The position numbers were made by a program, and so were the translations under genes. A stretch of 64,000 nt of DNA from assembly GCF_023702635.1 (NCBI RefSeq), contig NZ_CP098455.1, forward strand, positions 2,170,001 to 2,234,000, written 5' to 3'. This document shows, piece by piece, positions 18,661-25,402 of the stretch (its first letter is position 1; every line of letters begins with the position of its first letter). The notes beneath the pieces were generated by a model. The model was not told where the DNA came from. It worked only from the letters and a program-made list of their open reading frames with translations, and made no database searches. This DNA comes from Spongiibacter taiwanensis (GTDB lineage: Bacteria; Pseudomonadota; Gammaproteobacteria; Pseudomonadales; Spongiibacteraceae).

Positions 18661-19746
18661 TTGTCATTACCGATAAAAACAACCAGTGAAGATGTGACCA
18701 AAATAATTGGTTACCTCAAAAATAAAGCTACCGGGGCAACCATTTCTGAGGCCAAAGGGATAGTTGGATCTCAGCCGGTGGATTCGCGAAAATTAAGCGC
18801 ATATGTCTTTTGGGAGATAATTGAACGTGATGGAGAACGATTAAAACTAGCAAAAAGAGGGTGGGGTCTTGCGAGAAAGACCAGATCTGAAAGCGCGATA
18901 TATAAAGAGGTAATTGACGGAGTTGTACCTTATCGGGCTGCATTAGAGTGGGCGTACCATCAAGGCTTTGATTCTATTACAAATGTTGATGTGGCAGCGT
19001 TCTGGCATGAGCACCACAAATCATCTATAGGAAGCTCAAACGAAAATACAATTAAAGAACAAGCTGTTTGCTTTTTTAGGATAGCCGATGCTGCTGGTAT
19101 AGGTAAGTGCATCATAGGTAGAAAGGGCAATGCAACCAGATTAGATCTCTCGAAGTCAGAACTAAGTGCCATGGTTGAAGGTGGCCCCTCTACACCACCA
19201 ATCCACACCGATCTAGAATCTGAACATATTGAAGATGATGAACAAGCCAGCAGTGAAGATCTAGACGAAGAAATAGAATCTACAGGTGAGTCTGAAGACA
19301 AGCCTCAACAAATGGATATCAAAGTATTCATTTCTCACGGAAAAAATACCGAACTTGTAGACCAAGTGGAGACAATTCTTGGCCTTTCTGACATTGATTC
19401 TGAAGTTGCAGTAAAAGAAGAAAGTTCTGCCATCCCTGTGCCTGATAAGGTTTTTGGGGCTATGCGAAGATGTAATGCAGGAATACTCATTGTGTCGGTT
19501 GAAGAAGGCAATACCGATGCCGACGGAAACTATGTAATCAATAACAACGTACTGATCGAGATTGGGGCTGCCTTCGTTCTTTATGATCGAAGAGTAATTC
19601 TTCTTTGGGATAAAAGACTTAAAGTGCCATCGAATCTACAAGGTTTGTATCGGTGTGAGTTTGAAGGTGATGACCTGAATTGGAATGCAGGAATGAAACT
19701 GATGAAAGCGATCAAAGAGTTTAAGAAAGATATGAAAAACAGTTAA
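18661..19746 (+). CDS. cassette 4: TIR-domain protein with winged-helix-like N-terminus (candidate defence effector)
   Basis: 361 residues from a TTG start with an AAGGAG site six bases away. Three parts are seen. Residues about 1-175 look like a winged-helix/DUF5343-like domain (TTSEDVTKIIGYLKNK start, RGWGLARK). Residues about 178-217 are a strongly acidic linker. Residues 218-361 form a TIR-like nucleotide-binding domain of the kind found in CBASS/Pycsar effectors: IKVFISHGKNTEL strand, VFGAMRRCNAGILIVS, and NNVLIEIGAAFVLYDRRVILL, with a probable catalytic Glu at 300. Bacterial TIR domains of this type often hydrolyse NAD+ on phage infection; that role here is inferred. It is the only ORF in cassette 18620-19806, so any sensor must be within the protein. 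Confidence 0.82.
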   Translation: MSLPIKTTSEDVTKIIGYLKNKATGATISEAKGIVGSQPVDSRKLSAYVFWEIIERDGERLKLAKRGWGLARKTRSESAIYKEVIDGVVPYRAALEWAYHQGFDSITNVDVAAFWHEHHKSSIGSSNENTIKEQAVCFFRIADAAGIGKCIIGRKGNATRLDLSKSELSAMVEGGPSTPPIHTDLESEHIEDDEQASSEDLDEEIESTGESEDKPQQMDIKVFISHGKNTELVDQVETILGLSDIDSEVAVKEESSAIPVPDKVFGAMRRCNAGILIVSVEEGNTDADGNYVINNNVLIEIGAAFVLYDRRVILLWDKRLKVPSNLQGLYRCEFEGDDLNWNAGMKLMKAIKEFKKDMKNS

Positions 19747-19812
19747 CAAAGCCAGTCAGTAGGACAGTCAAATCGCTGCGCGCTTTGTCTGCCTCTGCTG
19801 GCGGCGTTATGC
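19741..19812 (+). repeat. attC site 4
   Basis: About 72 bases from AGTTAAC to GGCG^TTATGC (cut after 19806). The arms GCCAGTCAGTAGGACAG and CTGCCTCTGCTGGC are imperfectly complementary. It closes the TIR cassette. The TIR stop codon lies in the inverse core. Confidence 0.82.
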
Positions 19813-19826
19813 ATCATAGGGAAGTT

Positions 19827-20306
19827 ATGAGAATTCTAATAATTTTAATATTCTTATTAACTGGATGTGCCAGTAAATCTTCCTTAAATGATCATCCACT
19901 AATTGATATATGGGCAGCTAATCCAATCAAACTACAAGTGGTTCCGACATTTCGCTCTCCTATAATTTACGAAGTTATAGACTACGAACCTAAGCGAATT
20001 ATCGTAACTATCTACGAAGGGCAAGGTGGGTATGATTGGGGCAATATCAAAAAACAATATTCTGTTAATCTAACAGACTCTGAGTACCAGAAAATATTAA
20101 GTCTTCACACCGAAGTTCTAGAAAACTTTCCTCTCACCGATAAAGTTGGAGGCAAAGATGGCTCTATGTGGGTTTTGGAGACCGGCAGGCATCAGTATTC
20201 TAAATTGAGCTCTTGGTCGCCAAGATATAAAACATCAGAAAGGGGTTTGTCTGCTTTGGTAAAATTTAAAGACTTGTTGGCAAGCTTGGTGGAAAATGAT
20301 GCATAA
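19827..20306 (+). CDS. cassette 5: lipoprotein, unknown
   Basis: 159 residues from the ATG that gives a clean lipoprotein signal (RILIILIFLLTGCAS, lipidated Cys at residue 13). Another ATG 18 bases upstream overlaps the attC core. The mature part is AT-rich in codon use, with a YEGQGGYDWGNIKKQYSV region. No family is recognised. The stop lies in the next inverse core, GCATAAC. The cassette is broken at its right end by an insertion sequence. Confidence 0.68.
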   Translation: MRILIILIFLLTGCASKSSLNDHPLIDIWAANPIKLQVVPTFRSPIIYEVIDYEPKRIIVTIYEGQGGYDWGNIKKQYSVNLTDSEYQKILSLHTEVLENFPLTDKVGGKDGSMWVLETGRHQYSKLSSWSPRYKTSERGLSALVKFKDLLASLVENDA

Positions 20307-20335
20307 CAAGCGGCGGTTGTTGCCCCTACGGGGCT
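20301..20335 (+). repeat. attC site 5, left half only
   Basis: Inverse core GCATAAC at the end of the cassette 5 ORF, then about 28 bases of arm (GCGGCGGTTGTTGCC). The matching right arm is not next to it, because IS3-family sequence follows. Confidence 0.6.
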
Positions 20336-20850
20336 GGGAGGAATCTCCCCCCAAGTAGTAGACGCCTATCTCAACCTGGAGGTAGGCAATTATGGCAAAG
20401 ATTCACAGCAAAGAACGCGTCATTGAATACGCAGTTGATTTCAAAATAAAAGTGGTCGAGCTGACCGATAAACTCGACGCAGACACGATTCAGATTGCGG
20501 AGATATTGGGCCTTCACCCGGTGATGGTTTATCGTTGGCGGCAGGAGTACCGTGAAGGTAAGTTTGTAGCCACCCCGACGAGACGAATCCACATGACAAA
20601 GGAAGAAGCCGAGCCAAAGCCTGCTGAAACCCGAGGCGAAGAACTGGCCAGGTTGAGGAAGGAAATCGCGGCTCTGAAGAAGGAGAACGACTTCCTAAAA
20701 AAGTGGGAACAGTATCTGAAAGATCAAAAGCAGGCCGATTCCGATTCATAGAAACTCATCTGGATGCGTTTGGCGTCAGATACTTGTGTAAGCGCTTAGC
20801 GGTTTCACCCGCTGGATTTTACAAATGGGCAAACCGGAAGGAATCGGAAT
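20336..20850 (+). mobile_element. truncated IS3-family element
   Basis: It starts near 20336 and carries a complete orfA and only the first part of orfB. The sequence then stops resembling a transposase at about 20850 and runs into the toxin-antitoxin cassette. The right end and most of orfB, including the whole DDE domain, are missing, so it cannot move on its own. Confidence 0.72.
20392..20751 (+). CDS. IS3-family transposase OrfA
   Basis: 119 residues with the OrfA helix-turn-helix (ERVIEYAVDFKIKVVELTDK, then IQIAEILGLHPVMVYRWRQEYREGKF). A C-terminal leucine-zipper-like coiled coil follows (EELARLRKEIAALKKENDFLKKW). GGAGG lies ahead of the ATG. In intact IS3 elements it forms a transposase with OrfB by frameshifting; here OrfB is truncated. 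Confidence 0.85.
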   Translation: MAKIHSKERVIEYAVDFKIKVVELTDKLDADTIQIAEILGLHPVMVYRWRQEYREGKFVATPTRRIHMTKEEAEPKPAETRGEELARLRKEIAALKKENDFLKKWEQYLKDQKQADSDS

Positions 20851-20891
20851 TTCCCTTGGCTATGTTCTCACGCGCCTGCTTACGGTGTTAG
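20703..20891 (+). pseudogene. IS3-family OrfB, N-terminal fragment
   Basis: About 45 residues match an OrfB start (RFRFIETHLDAFGVRYLCKRLAVSPAGFYKW). The frame then runs through about 16 unrelated codons to a stop. It overlaps orfA by 49 bases in another frame, as usual. It lacks all catalytic residues. Confidence 0.8.
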
Positions 20892-21160
20892 GGCTGATCG
20901 TAGTGCCCACCAATAGCGAAGATATAAATGGATTTATGATCGAAACGATATATCAAACGGTCTTTCTGCGAGATTCGTTTTGACCAAAGGCCGGAGAGAC
21001 TGTGCTTGAGTGGTTCAGGCTTGCCGAGGCCGGATGAGGGATCATCAGATCGGAGCATTTCCTTGAGTAATTTGCAGAGTGCTTTGTGCAGCCGCTTGTC
21101 CTTTTCGCGCATGCTTTCATAGGCTTCCCAGGTATTGCCCTCAAATACCAGTGATCTCAT
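20888..21160 (-). CDS. YoeB/Txe-family mRNA interferase toxin
   Basis: 90 residues of the RelE/YoeB type. It has WEAYESMREKDKRLHKALCKLLKEML, the LSGLWSKRISQKDRLIYRF core with basic catalytic-site residues, and a C-terminal GGHYD in place of the CRYHY motif. Such toxins cut mRNA at the ribosome and are blocked by the cognate YefM antitoxin. The start overlaps the antitoxin stop by 20 bases, antitoxin first. The toxin stop codon lies in a GTTAGGG cassette-core-like sequence (20887-20893), so the pair is reversed relative to the array. Confidence 0.88.
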   Translation of the reverse strand: MRSLVFEGNTWEAYESMREKDKRLHKALCKLLKEMLRSDDPSSGLGKPEPLKHSLSGLWSKRISQKDRLIYRFDHKSIYIFAIGGHYDQP

Positions 21161-21413
21161 TCATCTGCTCTTCGGTCGGTTTGTAGCCTTGCCCGCTGGT
21201 GTGGGTGGCAAGGGAATCGGCAATTTGTTGCATGAGGTTCTTACTCTGGAGTACGTGCAGGGTTTCCTGCTCTCGCTCCCAGTCGTCGGCGCTCATTACA
21301 ACAAAAGCCTCACCAGCTCGCCGAGTCACTTTGAGCGGTTCATGCCGGCTAACTACTTGTTCTACAACGCTTTTAAGGTTATCTCTAAATTTGTTTACGC
21401 TGATTGTGTCCAT
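21141..21413 (-). CDS. YefM/Phd-family antitoxin
   Basis: 90 residues from an ATG with an AAGGTGG site; a longer in-frame start is rejected. TISVNKFRDNLKSVVEQVVSRHEPLKVTRRAGEAFVVMSADDWE is the DNA-binding YefM/Phd fold, and the C-terminal third is the flexible toxin-binding tail. The complex normally represses its own promoter, which must lie between 21414 and attC 6. Toxin-antitoxin cassettes are frequent in large chromosomal integrons, where they are thought to stabilise the array. Confidence 0.9.
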   Translation of the reverse strand: MDTISVNKFRDNLKSVVEQVVSRHEPLKVTRRAGEAFVVMSADDWEREQETLHVLQSKNLMQQIADSLATHTSGQGYKPTEEQMNEITGI

Positions 21414-21459
21414 AAGGCCACCTTTGTGTACGGAAATGCCGTACAACTGTATACCAAAA

Positions 21460-21546
21460 GCCCTAACAAGGCCAAGCACTGCGACAGCTTTTTCGTTGCG
21501 CCTTTGACTCCACTACAAAGCTGCGCGTGTTGGCGGCATTGAGGCT
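21460..21546 (+). repeat. attC site 6 with altered core
   Basis: About 87 bases closely resembling attC 1: CCCTAACAAGGCCAAGCACTGCG, an inner CAGCTTTTTCG paired with CTACAAAGCTG, and CGTGTTGGCGG. The right core reads GCATTGAG where GCGTTRRR is expected, so the recombination point has lost its GTT. Confidence 0.8.
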
Positions 21547-21611
21547 GTAGATTTCCTCTTAAAAACCAGCATATTTTGCTAAAATCAGGCATTCGCTCAG
21601 GGAGTGATGGC

Positions 21612-21824
21612 ATGCCCAAGTTCAAACCCTGCGACTACAACCAAGATGCGATGCTTGTGATCAATTTTGCCGAGTAAATCCAGCCTGGCACCTTTAAGTT
21701 TACGCTGCATCAGCTCATCGAAAGCTACATCGACCTGTCAGCCTGCTACGAAACGGATAACAAAGCTTTTATGGCGCGAAGGGTCGGGCATTGCAGCGCA
21801 TCACAAAATCGACAGCCTCGTTAG
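21612..21824 (+). pseudogene. transposase N-terminal relic (IS1182-like)
   Basis: The frame opens as PKFKPCDYNQDAMLVINFAE, hits a TAA at 21675, then continues in the same frame as IQPGTFKFTLHQLIESYIDLSACYE before losing similarity. This looks like the start of a DUF772/IS1182-type transposase with a nonsense mutation and a 3' deletion. The end merges into a possible attC right arm with core G^TTAGCT (cut after 21820). Confidence 0.55.
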
Positions 21825-21842
21825 CTGAACACAGAGGAAAAT

Positions 21843-22223
21843 ATGAAAATAGCGTTAATATCCACGATGCTAATTGCTAGCATGACAGCTCACGCCAGCG
21901 ACGATCAATGCAATCAACTTGTTGCTCTAGAGCGCGATATGGGCAAAAAGCTACCGGTTCAAATAGACGAGGTAACTACGGTTGTTGAGCTAAGCGTTAA
22001 TTGCACAACCCGGGTAGTTAAATTCGTAAAGCATCTTTCGATTTCAGGGGATGAACTTGAAGAAGGGTTTAAGGAGCGCAAGCAGCGGCAATATGTGAAT
22101 TTGCAATGCAATAGGCAGGGGTTAGCAACTAAGGGGTGGACCTCAACAGATTACATCTATGATAAGAATTTGGTGTTACTAATGAATCTAAAAGCTACTC
22201 CTGCAATGTGCCATAACAGCTAA
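21843..22223 (+). CDS. cassette 7: secreted protein, unknown
   Basis: 126 residues with a signal peptide (KIALISTMLIASMTAHA-SDD). The mature domain contains four cysteines (DDQCNQL, VNCTT, LQCNRQG, AMCHNS), suggesting two disulfides in the periplasm. An AGAGGA site precedes the ATG, 22 bases after the GTTAGCT core. No family is recognised. Confidence 0.68.
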   Translation: MKIALISTMLIASMTAHASDDQCNQLVALERDMGKKLPVQIDEVTTVVELSVNCTTRVVKFVKHLSISGDELEEGFKERKQRQYVNLQCNRQGLATKGWTSTDYIYDKNLVLLMNLKATPAMCHNS

Positions 22224-22265
22224 CCACCGCGACATATTTTTCGCGGCACCTGTGGCGTCACTGGC
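22215..22265 (+). repeat. attC site 7, left half (end of array)
   Basis: GCTAACCACCGCGACATATTTTTCGCGGCACCTGTGG matches the left arm of attC 1 over CACCGCGAC and TATTTTTCG. The right arm and core are missing and ordinary chromosome follows. This marks the truncated distal end of the integron. Confidence 0.68.
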
Positions 22266-22399
22266 GTCAATTGAGCCGGCGATTAACCATTATCGACTCG
22301 CTATTCGGCCCCCACGGGCCATGCTAGAATTCGCCGCCGCCGGTTCTTGGCGGCGCTCTCAAACTTCTTATTTCTTTCCTTTCGAGTCGAATTTCTATC

Positions 22400-23110
22400 A
22401 TGTTGCGTGGCGTGATCATTCTTGTGGTGGCGTTGCTTGCTAGTGCCTGTGGGTCGTTGTTTGACGGTGTTCAGCAGGCGGCCTTGTCTTCTTTTCAACA
22501 GCGTTTGGCGACGGTGTTTTCACAGCGGCTGTCGTCGGCAATCGATTGGGTTGTTGACGATCTCGCCAGCGAGGGCGGTTTTCTGGATGATCCGCTGGTG
22601 CGTATTCTGCTGCCGCCGCCCGTGGGGCTGGTGTTGGATACGTCCCGGGATTTGCGTAATGACCCCCAGGCGGCGCTGCTGGAAACGCTGATTAACCGGG
22701 CGGCAGAAAATGCGGTGCCAGTGGCCGGGCCACTGATCAAGGAGGTGCTGACCACTATGGATGCCGCTACGCTGTCGGCGCTGGCCAGTTCGCCACAGCA
22801 AGCCGCCACCGAGTATTTGCAAGCGTCGGTGGGGCCGGCGCTTGAGACGGCCCTGGCCCCGGTCATTTCTGAAAAGTTGCAAGAAACCGGCGCCCAGGCA
22901 ATTTATGGGGAGTTGTTTGCGGCGCAGCAAGCGAGCATGGATGCAAATGCAGCCGCGCCTTCAGCTGATGTAGAGGCGCCGCCCATGGTGGCCCCTGAAC
23001 AGTTGGGGGAATATGTTGCCGAGCAGGCGGTTGGCGGTGTGTTTCGCAAATTGGCTCGCAAAGAGTTGGCGATCCGGGATGATCTCTCCGGCCTTGGCAT
23101 GGCGCAATAA
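22400..23110 (+). CDS. DUF4197 lipoprotein
   Basis: 236 residues. A lipoprotein signal (GVIILVVALLASAC) is followed by a mostly helical domain with LLETLINRAAENAVPVAGPLIKEVLTTMDAATLSAL and AATEYLQASVGPALETALAPVI, the DUF4197 pattern. The family is of unknown function and probably sits in the outer membrane or periplasm. It is the first ordinary chromosomal gene after the integron. Confidence 0.82.
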   Translation: MLRGVIILVVALLASACGSLFDGVQQAALSSFQQRLATVFSQRLSSAIDWVVDDLASEGGFLDDPLVRILLPPPVGLVLDTSRDLRNDPQAALLETLINRAAENAVPVAGPLIKEVLTTMDAATLSALASSPQQAATEYLQASVGPALETALAPVISEKLQETGAQAIYGELFAAQQASMDANAAAPSADVEAPPMVAPEQLGEYVAEQAVGGVFRKLARKELAIRDDLSGLGMAQ

Positions 23111-23194
23111 GCCGCTACCAACATCGGCTGAAATGTTTGGCGCTGGCCGTTGTCTGCACCTGAGTGATGCAATAACCACGAAGGAGGATATGGC

Positions 23195-23467
23195 ATGGCT
23201 CAGGAGTCGCCACCGCCCTTATCGATCAAGCTGGGCGGGGAGGAACTGGTCATTCGGCGGCGCTATGAAGTGATCAGCATTGCTAACGACTTTCTGGTGG
23301 CGGTCTGGTTTCTGGTGGGCAGCGTGTTGATGCTGTTCCCCCAGTACGAGAAAGGCGCGGTGTGGCTGTTTATTCTGGGCAGTGTTCAGTTTCTGGCGCG
23401 GCCCGCTATTCGCCTGGCGAACCGAATTCATCTTCGCCGCATTCCGCCAAGCTTGTGGGAAAGTTAA
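23195..23467 (+). CDS. YrhK-like small membrane protein
   Basis: 90 residues. A short polar N-terminus carries LGGEELVIRRRYEVISIANDFLVAVWFLVGS; two transmembrane segments (about 33-53 and 56-72) follow with FPQYEKGAVWLFILGSVQFLARPAIRLANRIHL. This matches the YrhK domain, whose role is unknown. An AAGGAGG site precedes the start. Confidence 0.85.
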   Translation: MAQESPPPLSIKLGGEELVIRRRYEVISIANDFLVAVWFLVGSVLMLFPQYEKGAVWLFILGSVQFLARPAIRLANRIHLRRIPPSLWES

Positions 23468-23518
23468 TCCCTCTCGCCTTTCACCGCGTAAGATGTTGGT
23501 GAGACAAAGGAGCAGGCG

Positions 23519-24022
23519 ATGACAGCATTCACAACACGTTCCCGCGGGCAGTCCCTGATTGGCCTCATTGCCTGGCTTGGTCTGGCCTTTTGTGCGGCCG
23601 CAGTAGGCGCGGTGGCCTCGGTCGATGCCGGGACGTTTTACAGCCAGTTGCAGCGGCCTGCCTGGGCACCACCGGGGTGGCTGTTTGGGCCAGTGTGGAC
23701 GGTGCTGTACGCGATGATGGGTGTTAGTGCCTGGCTGGTGTGGTGCACCCAAGCGGGCGCAAGCATGCGCCGGGCCCTGGTGCTATTCAGCGCGCAGTTG
23801 GCCGTCAATGCGCTTTGGAGCTGGTTGTTCTTCGCCTGGCACCAGGGCGCTCTGGCATTTCTGAACATTTTGGTGCTATGGGTGCTGCTGGTGGCCACCC
23901 TCATTGGATTTTGGCGGCTGCGCTCGTTGGCCGCGTGGCTGCTGGTGCCGTACCTGCTTTGGGTCGGCTTTGCCGGGCTGCTGAATTTTGCGATCTGGCA
24001 GGCAAACCCCGCCCTGTTGTGA
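23519..24022 (+). CDS. tspO: TspO/MBR family tryptophan-rich membrane protein
   Basis: 167 residues with five membrane helices and the family signatures YSQLQRPAWAPPGWLFGPVWTVLYAMMGVSAWLVW, LFSAQLAVNALWSWLFF and the LRSLAAWLLVPYLLWVGFAGLLNFAIW ending. Bacterial TspO binds porphyrins and is linked to oxidative-stress and tetrapyrrole control. It is tail-to-tail with the symporter gene. Confidence 0.93.
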   Translation: MTAFTTRSRGQSLIGLIAWLGLAFCAAAVGAVASVDAGTFYSQLQRPAWAPPGWLFGPVWTVLYAMMGVSAWLVWCTQAGASMRRALVLFSAQLAVNALWSWLFFAWHQGALAFLNILVLWVLLVATLIGFWRLRSLAAWLLVPYLLWVGFAGLLNFAIWQANPALL

Positions 24023-24032
24023 TGCCCGCCAC

Positions 24033-25334
24033 TCAGGCCTTGGGAAAGTGGGTGGGGTTTGGGTCGCCCACTGCAATGTGAGTATGCTCGCCCTCACTGC
24101 GGGCAATCACCACCGCCGCGCAAGAGTCGCTATACACATTCACGGCGGTGCGAATCATATCCAACACTCGGTCGGTTACCAGCAGTAAACCGATGCCCTC
24201 TAATGGCAGCCCCACTGCCGCCAGAATCACCGAGATCGCCACCAGGCTGGCGGCGGGAATACCGGCCACACCAATGGAGGTGAGGAGCGCAATCATCACC
24301 ACCATAAACTGCTGGCCAAAGCTCAAATCGAGACCGTAGACCTGGGCAATAAACATTGCCGCCACGCATTCATACAGGGCAGTGCCATCCATGTTAACGG
24401 TCGCCCCCAGCGGCAACACAAAGCCACTGGTTTGCTTGGAAACCCCCGAGCGTTCCTGCACACACTTCATGGTGAGGGGCAGGGTGGCTGAGCTGGACGC
24501 GGTGGAAAAGGCGGTGAGCATGGCCGGTGACATGGCGGCAAAATGCTTGCTGGGATGGACTTTGCCAACCAGCCGCAGCACCAGCGGCAGTGCCACAAAG
24601 GCATGTAGCATCAGCGCCAGCAGGGCGGTGACAAAAAACAGCGCCATGGGTTTGAATGCGGCGAAGCCGGTGGTGGTCACGGTTTCTGCCACCAGACCAA
24701 ACACACCAAGGGGCGCAAACTTCATCACCCACATGGTGAGCTCGGTCATGATGTCCATCACGCCCTGAAAAAATTGGCTGACTGTGCGGGTGGTATCGGA
24801 TTGGCTTTTGGCCAGAAAGAAGCCAAACAGCAGGCTAAAGAAGATCAAGCCGAGCATTTGCCCCTCGGCGGCAGCGGCGACCACATTGGTGGGCACCATG
24901 CGAATAAACACCTCCACTATGTCGCCCGCGTCGCGCCCTTCAACCTTGCTCAAGGTCTCGGTCATGGTGGCGTCGTCGGGGCGCATGCTTTCGGCTAGGG
25001 CCTGGTTGTCGCCGGTGCCGGGGCCAATCAGGTTCACCACGGTGAGGCCAATCAAAATGGCCAGCAGGCTGGAGCAGGCATAAAACAGCAGGGTTTTACC
25101 GCCGAGGCGCTCCAGGCCGGGGCCGCCCAGACCCGCCATGCCGCTGATAATGGAGGACATCACCAGGGGCACAATCAGCATCTTCAAGGCGTTTAAAAAC
25201 AGGGTGCCGATAAAATCGAAAGTTGCCAGCGGCGAGATGCCGATCACAACGGCATCCGCAGAGGTCACACTGCCAATCAACACGGCAAGGACGATGGCGA
25301 TAACAATCTGCCAGTGCAGGGCGAGTTTAGGCAT
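24033..25334 (-). CDS. dicarboxylate/amino acid:cation symporter (SDF family)
   Basis: 433 residues with eight membrane segments and two re-entrant loops. The signatures are the serine-rich hairpin STASSSATLPLTM, PLGATVNMDGTALYE, GVAGIPAASLVA and DRVLDMIRTAVNV. It is an inner-membrane cation-coupled importer of C4-dicarboxylates, glutamate or similar acids. The substrate cannot be fixed; the final helix has RTAVNVYSDS where the family usually shows NVxGD. Confidence 0.94.
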   Translation of the reverse strand: MPKLALHWQIVIAIVLAVLIGSVTSADAVVIGISPLATFDFIGTLFLNALKMLIVPLVMSSIISGMAGLGGPGLERLGGKTLLFYACSSLLAILIGLTVVNLIGPGTGDNQALAESMRPDDATMTETLSKVEGRDAGDIVEVFIRMVPTNVVAAAAEGQMLGLIFFSLLFGFFLAKSQSDTTRTVSQFFQGVMDIMTELTMWVMKFAPLGVFGLVAETVTTTGFAAFKPMALFFVTALLALMLHAFVALPLVLRLVGKVHPSKHFAAMSPAMLTAFSTASSSATLPLTMKCVQERSGVSKQTSGFVLPLGATVNMDGTALYECVAAMFIAQVYGLDLSFGQQFMVVMIALLTSIGVAGIPAASLVAISVILAAVGLPLEGIGLLLVTDRVLDMIRTAVNVYSDSCAAVVIARSEGEHTHIAVGDPNPTHFPKA

Positions 25335-25402
25335 GGCGGGTGAGACTCCGATCCGGCTCAGATGGCCCTCACTCTAGCGTGGCCATGCTGGGTTGGCCAG
25401 CG

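Noticed and set aside
16088-22265. CRISPR array
   Set aside because: The repeated elements are imperfect palindromes of different length, separated by ORFs of varying size, which is the integron pattern and not equal repeats and spacers.
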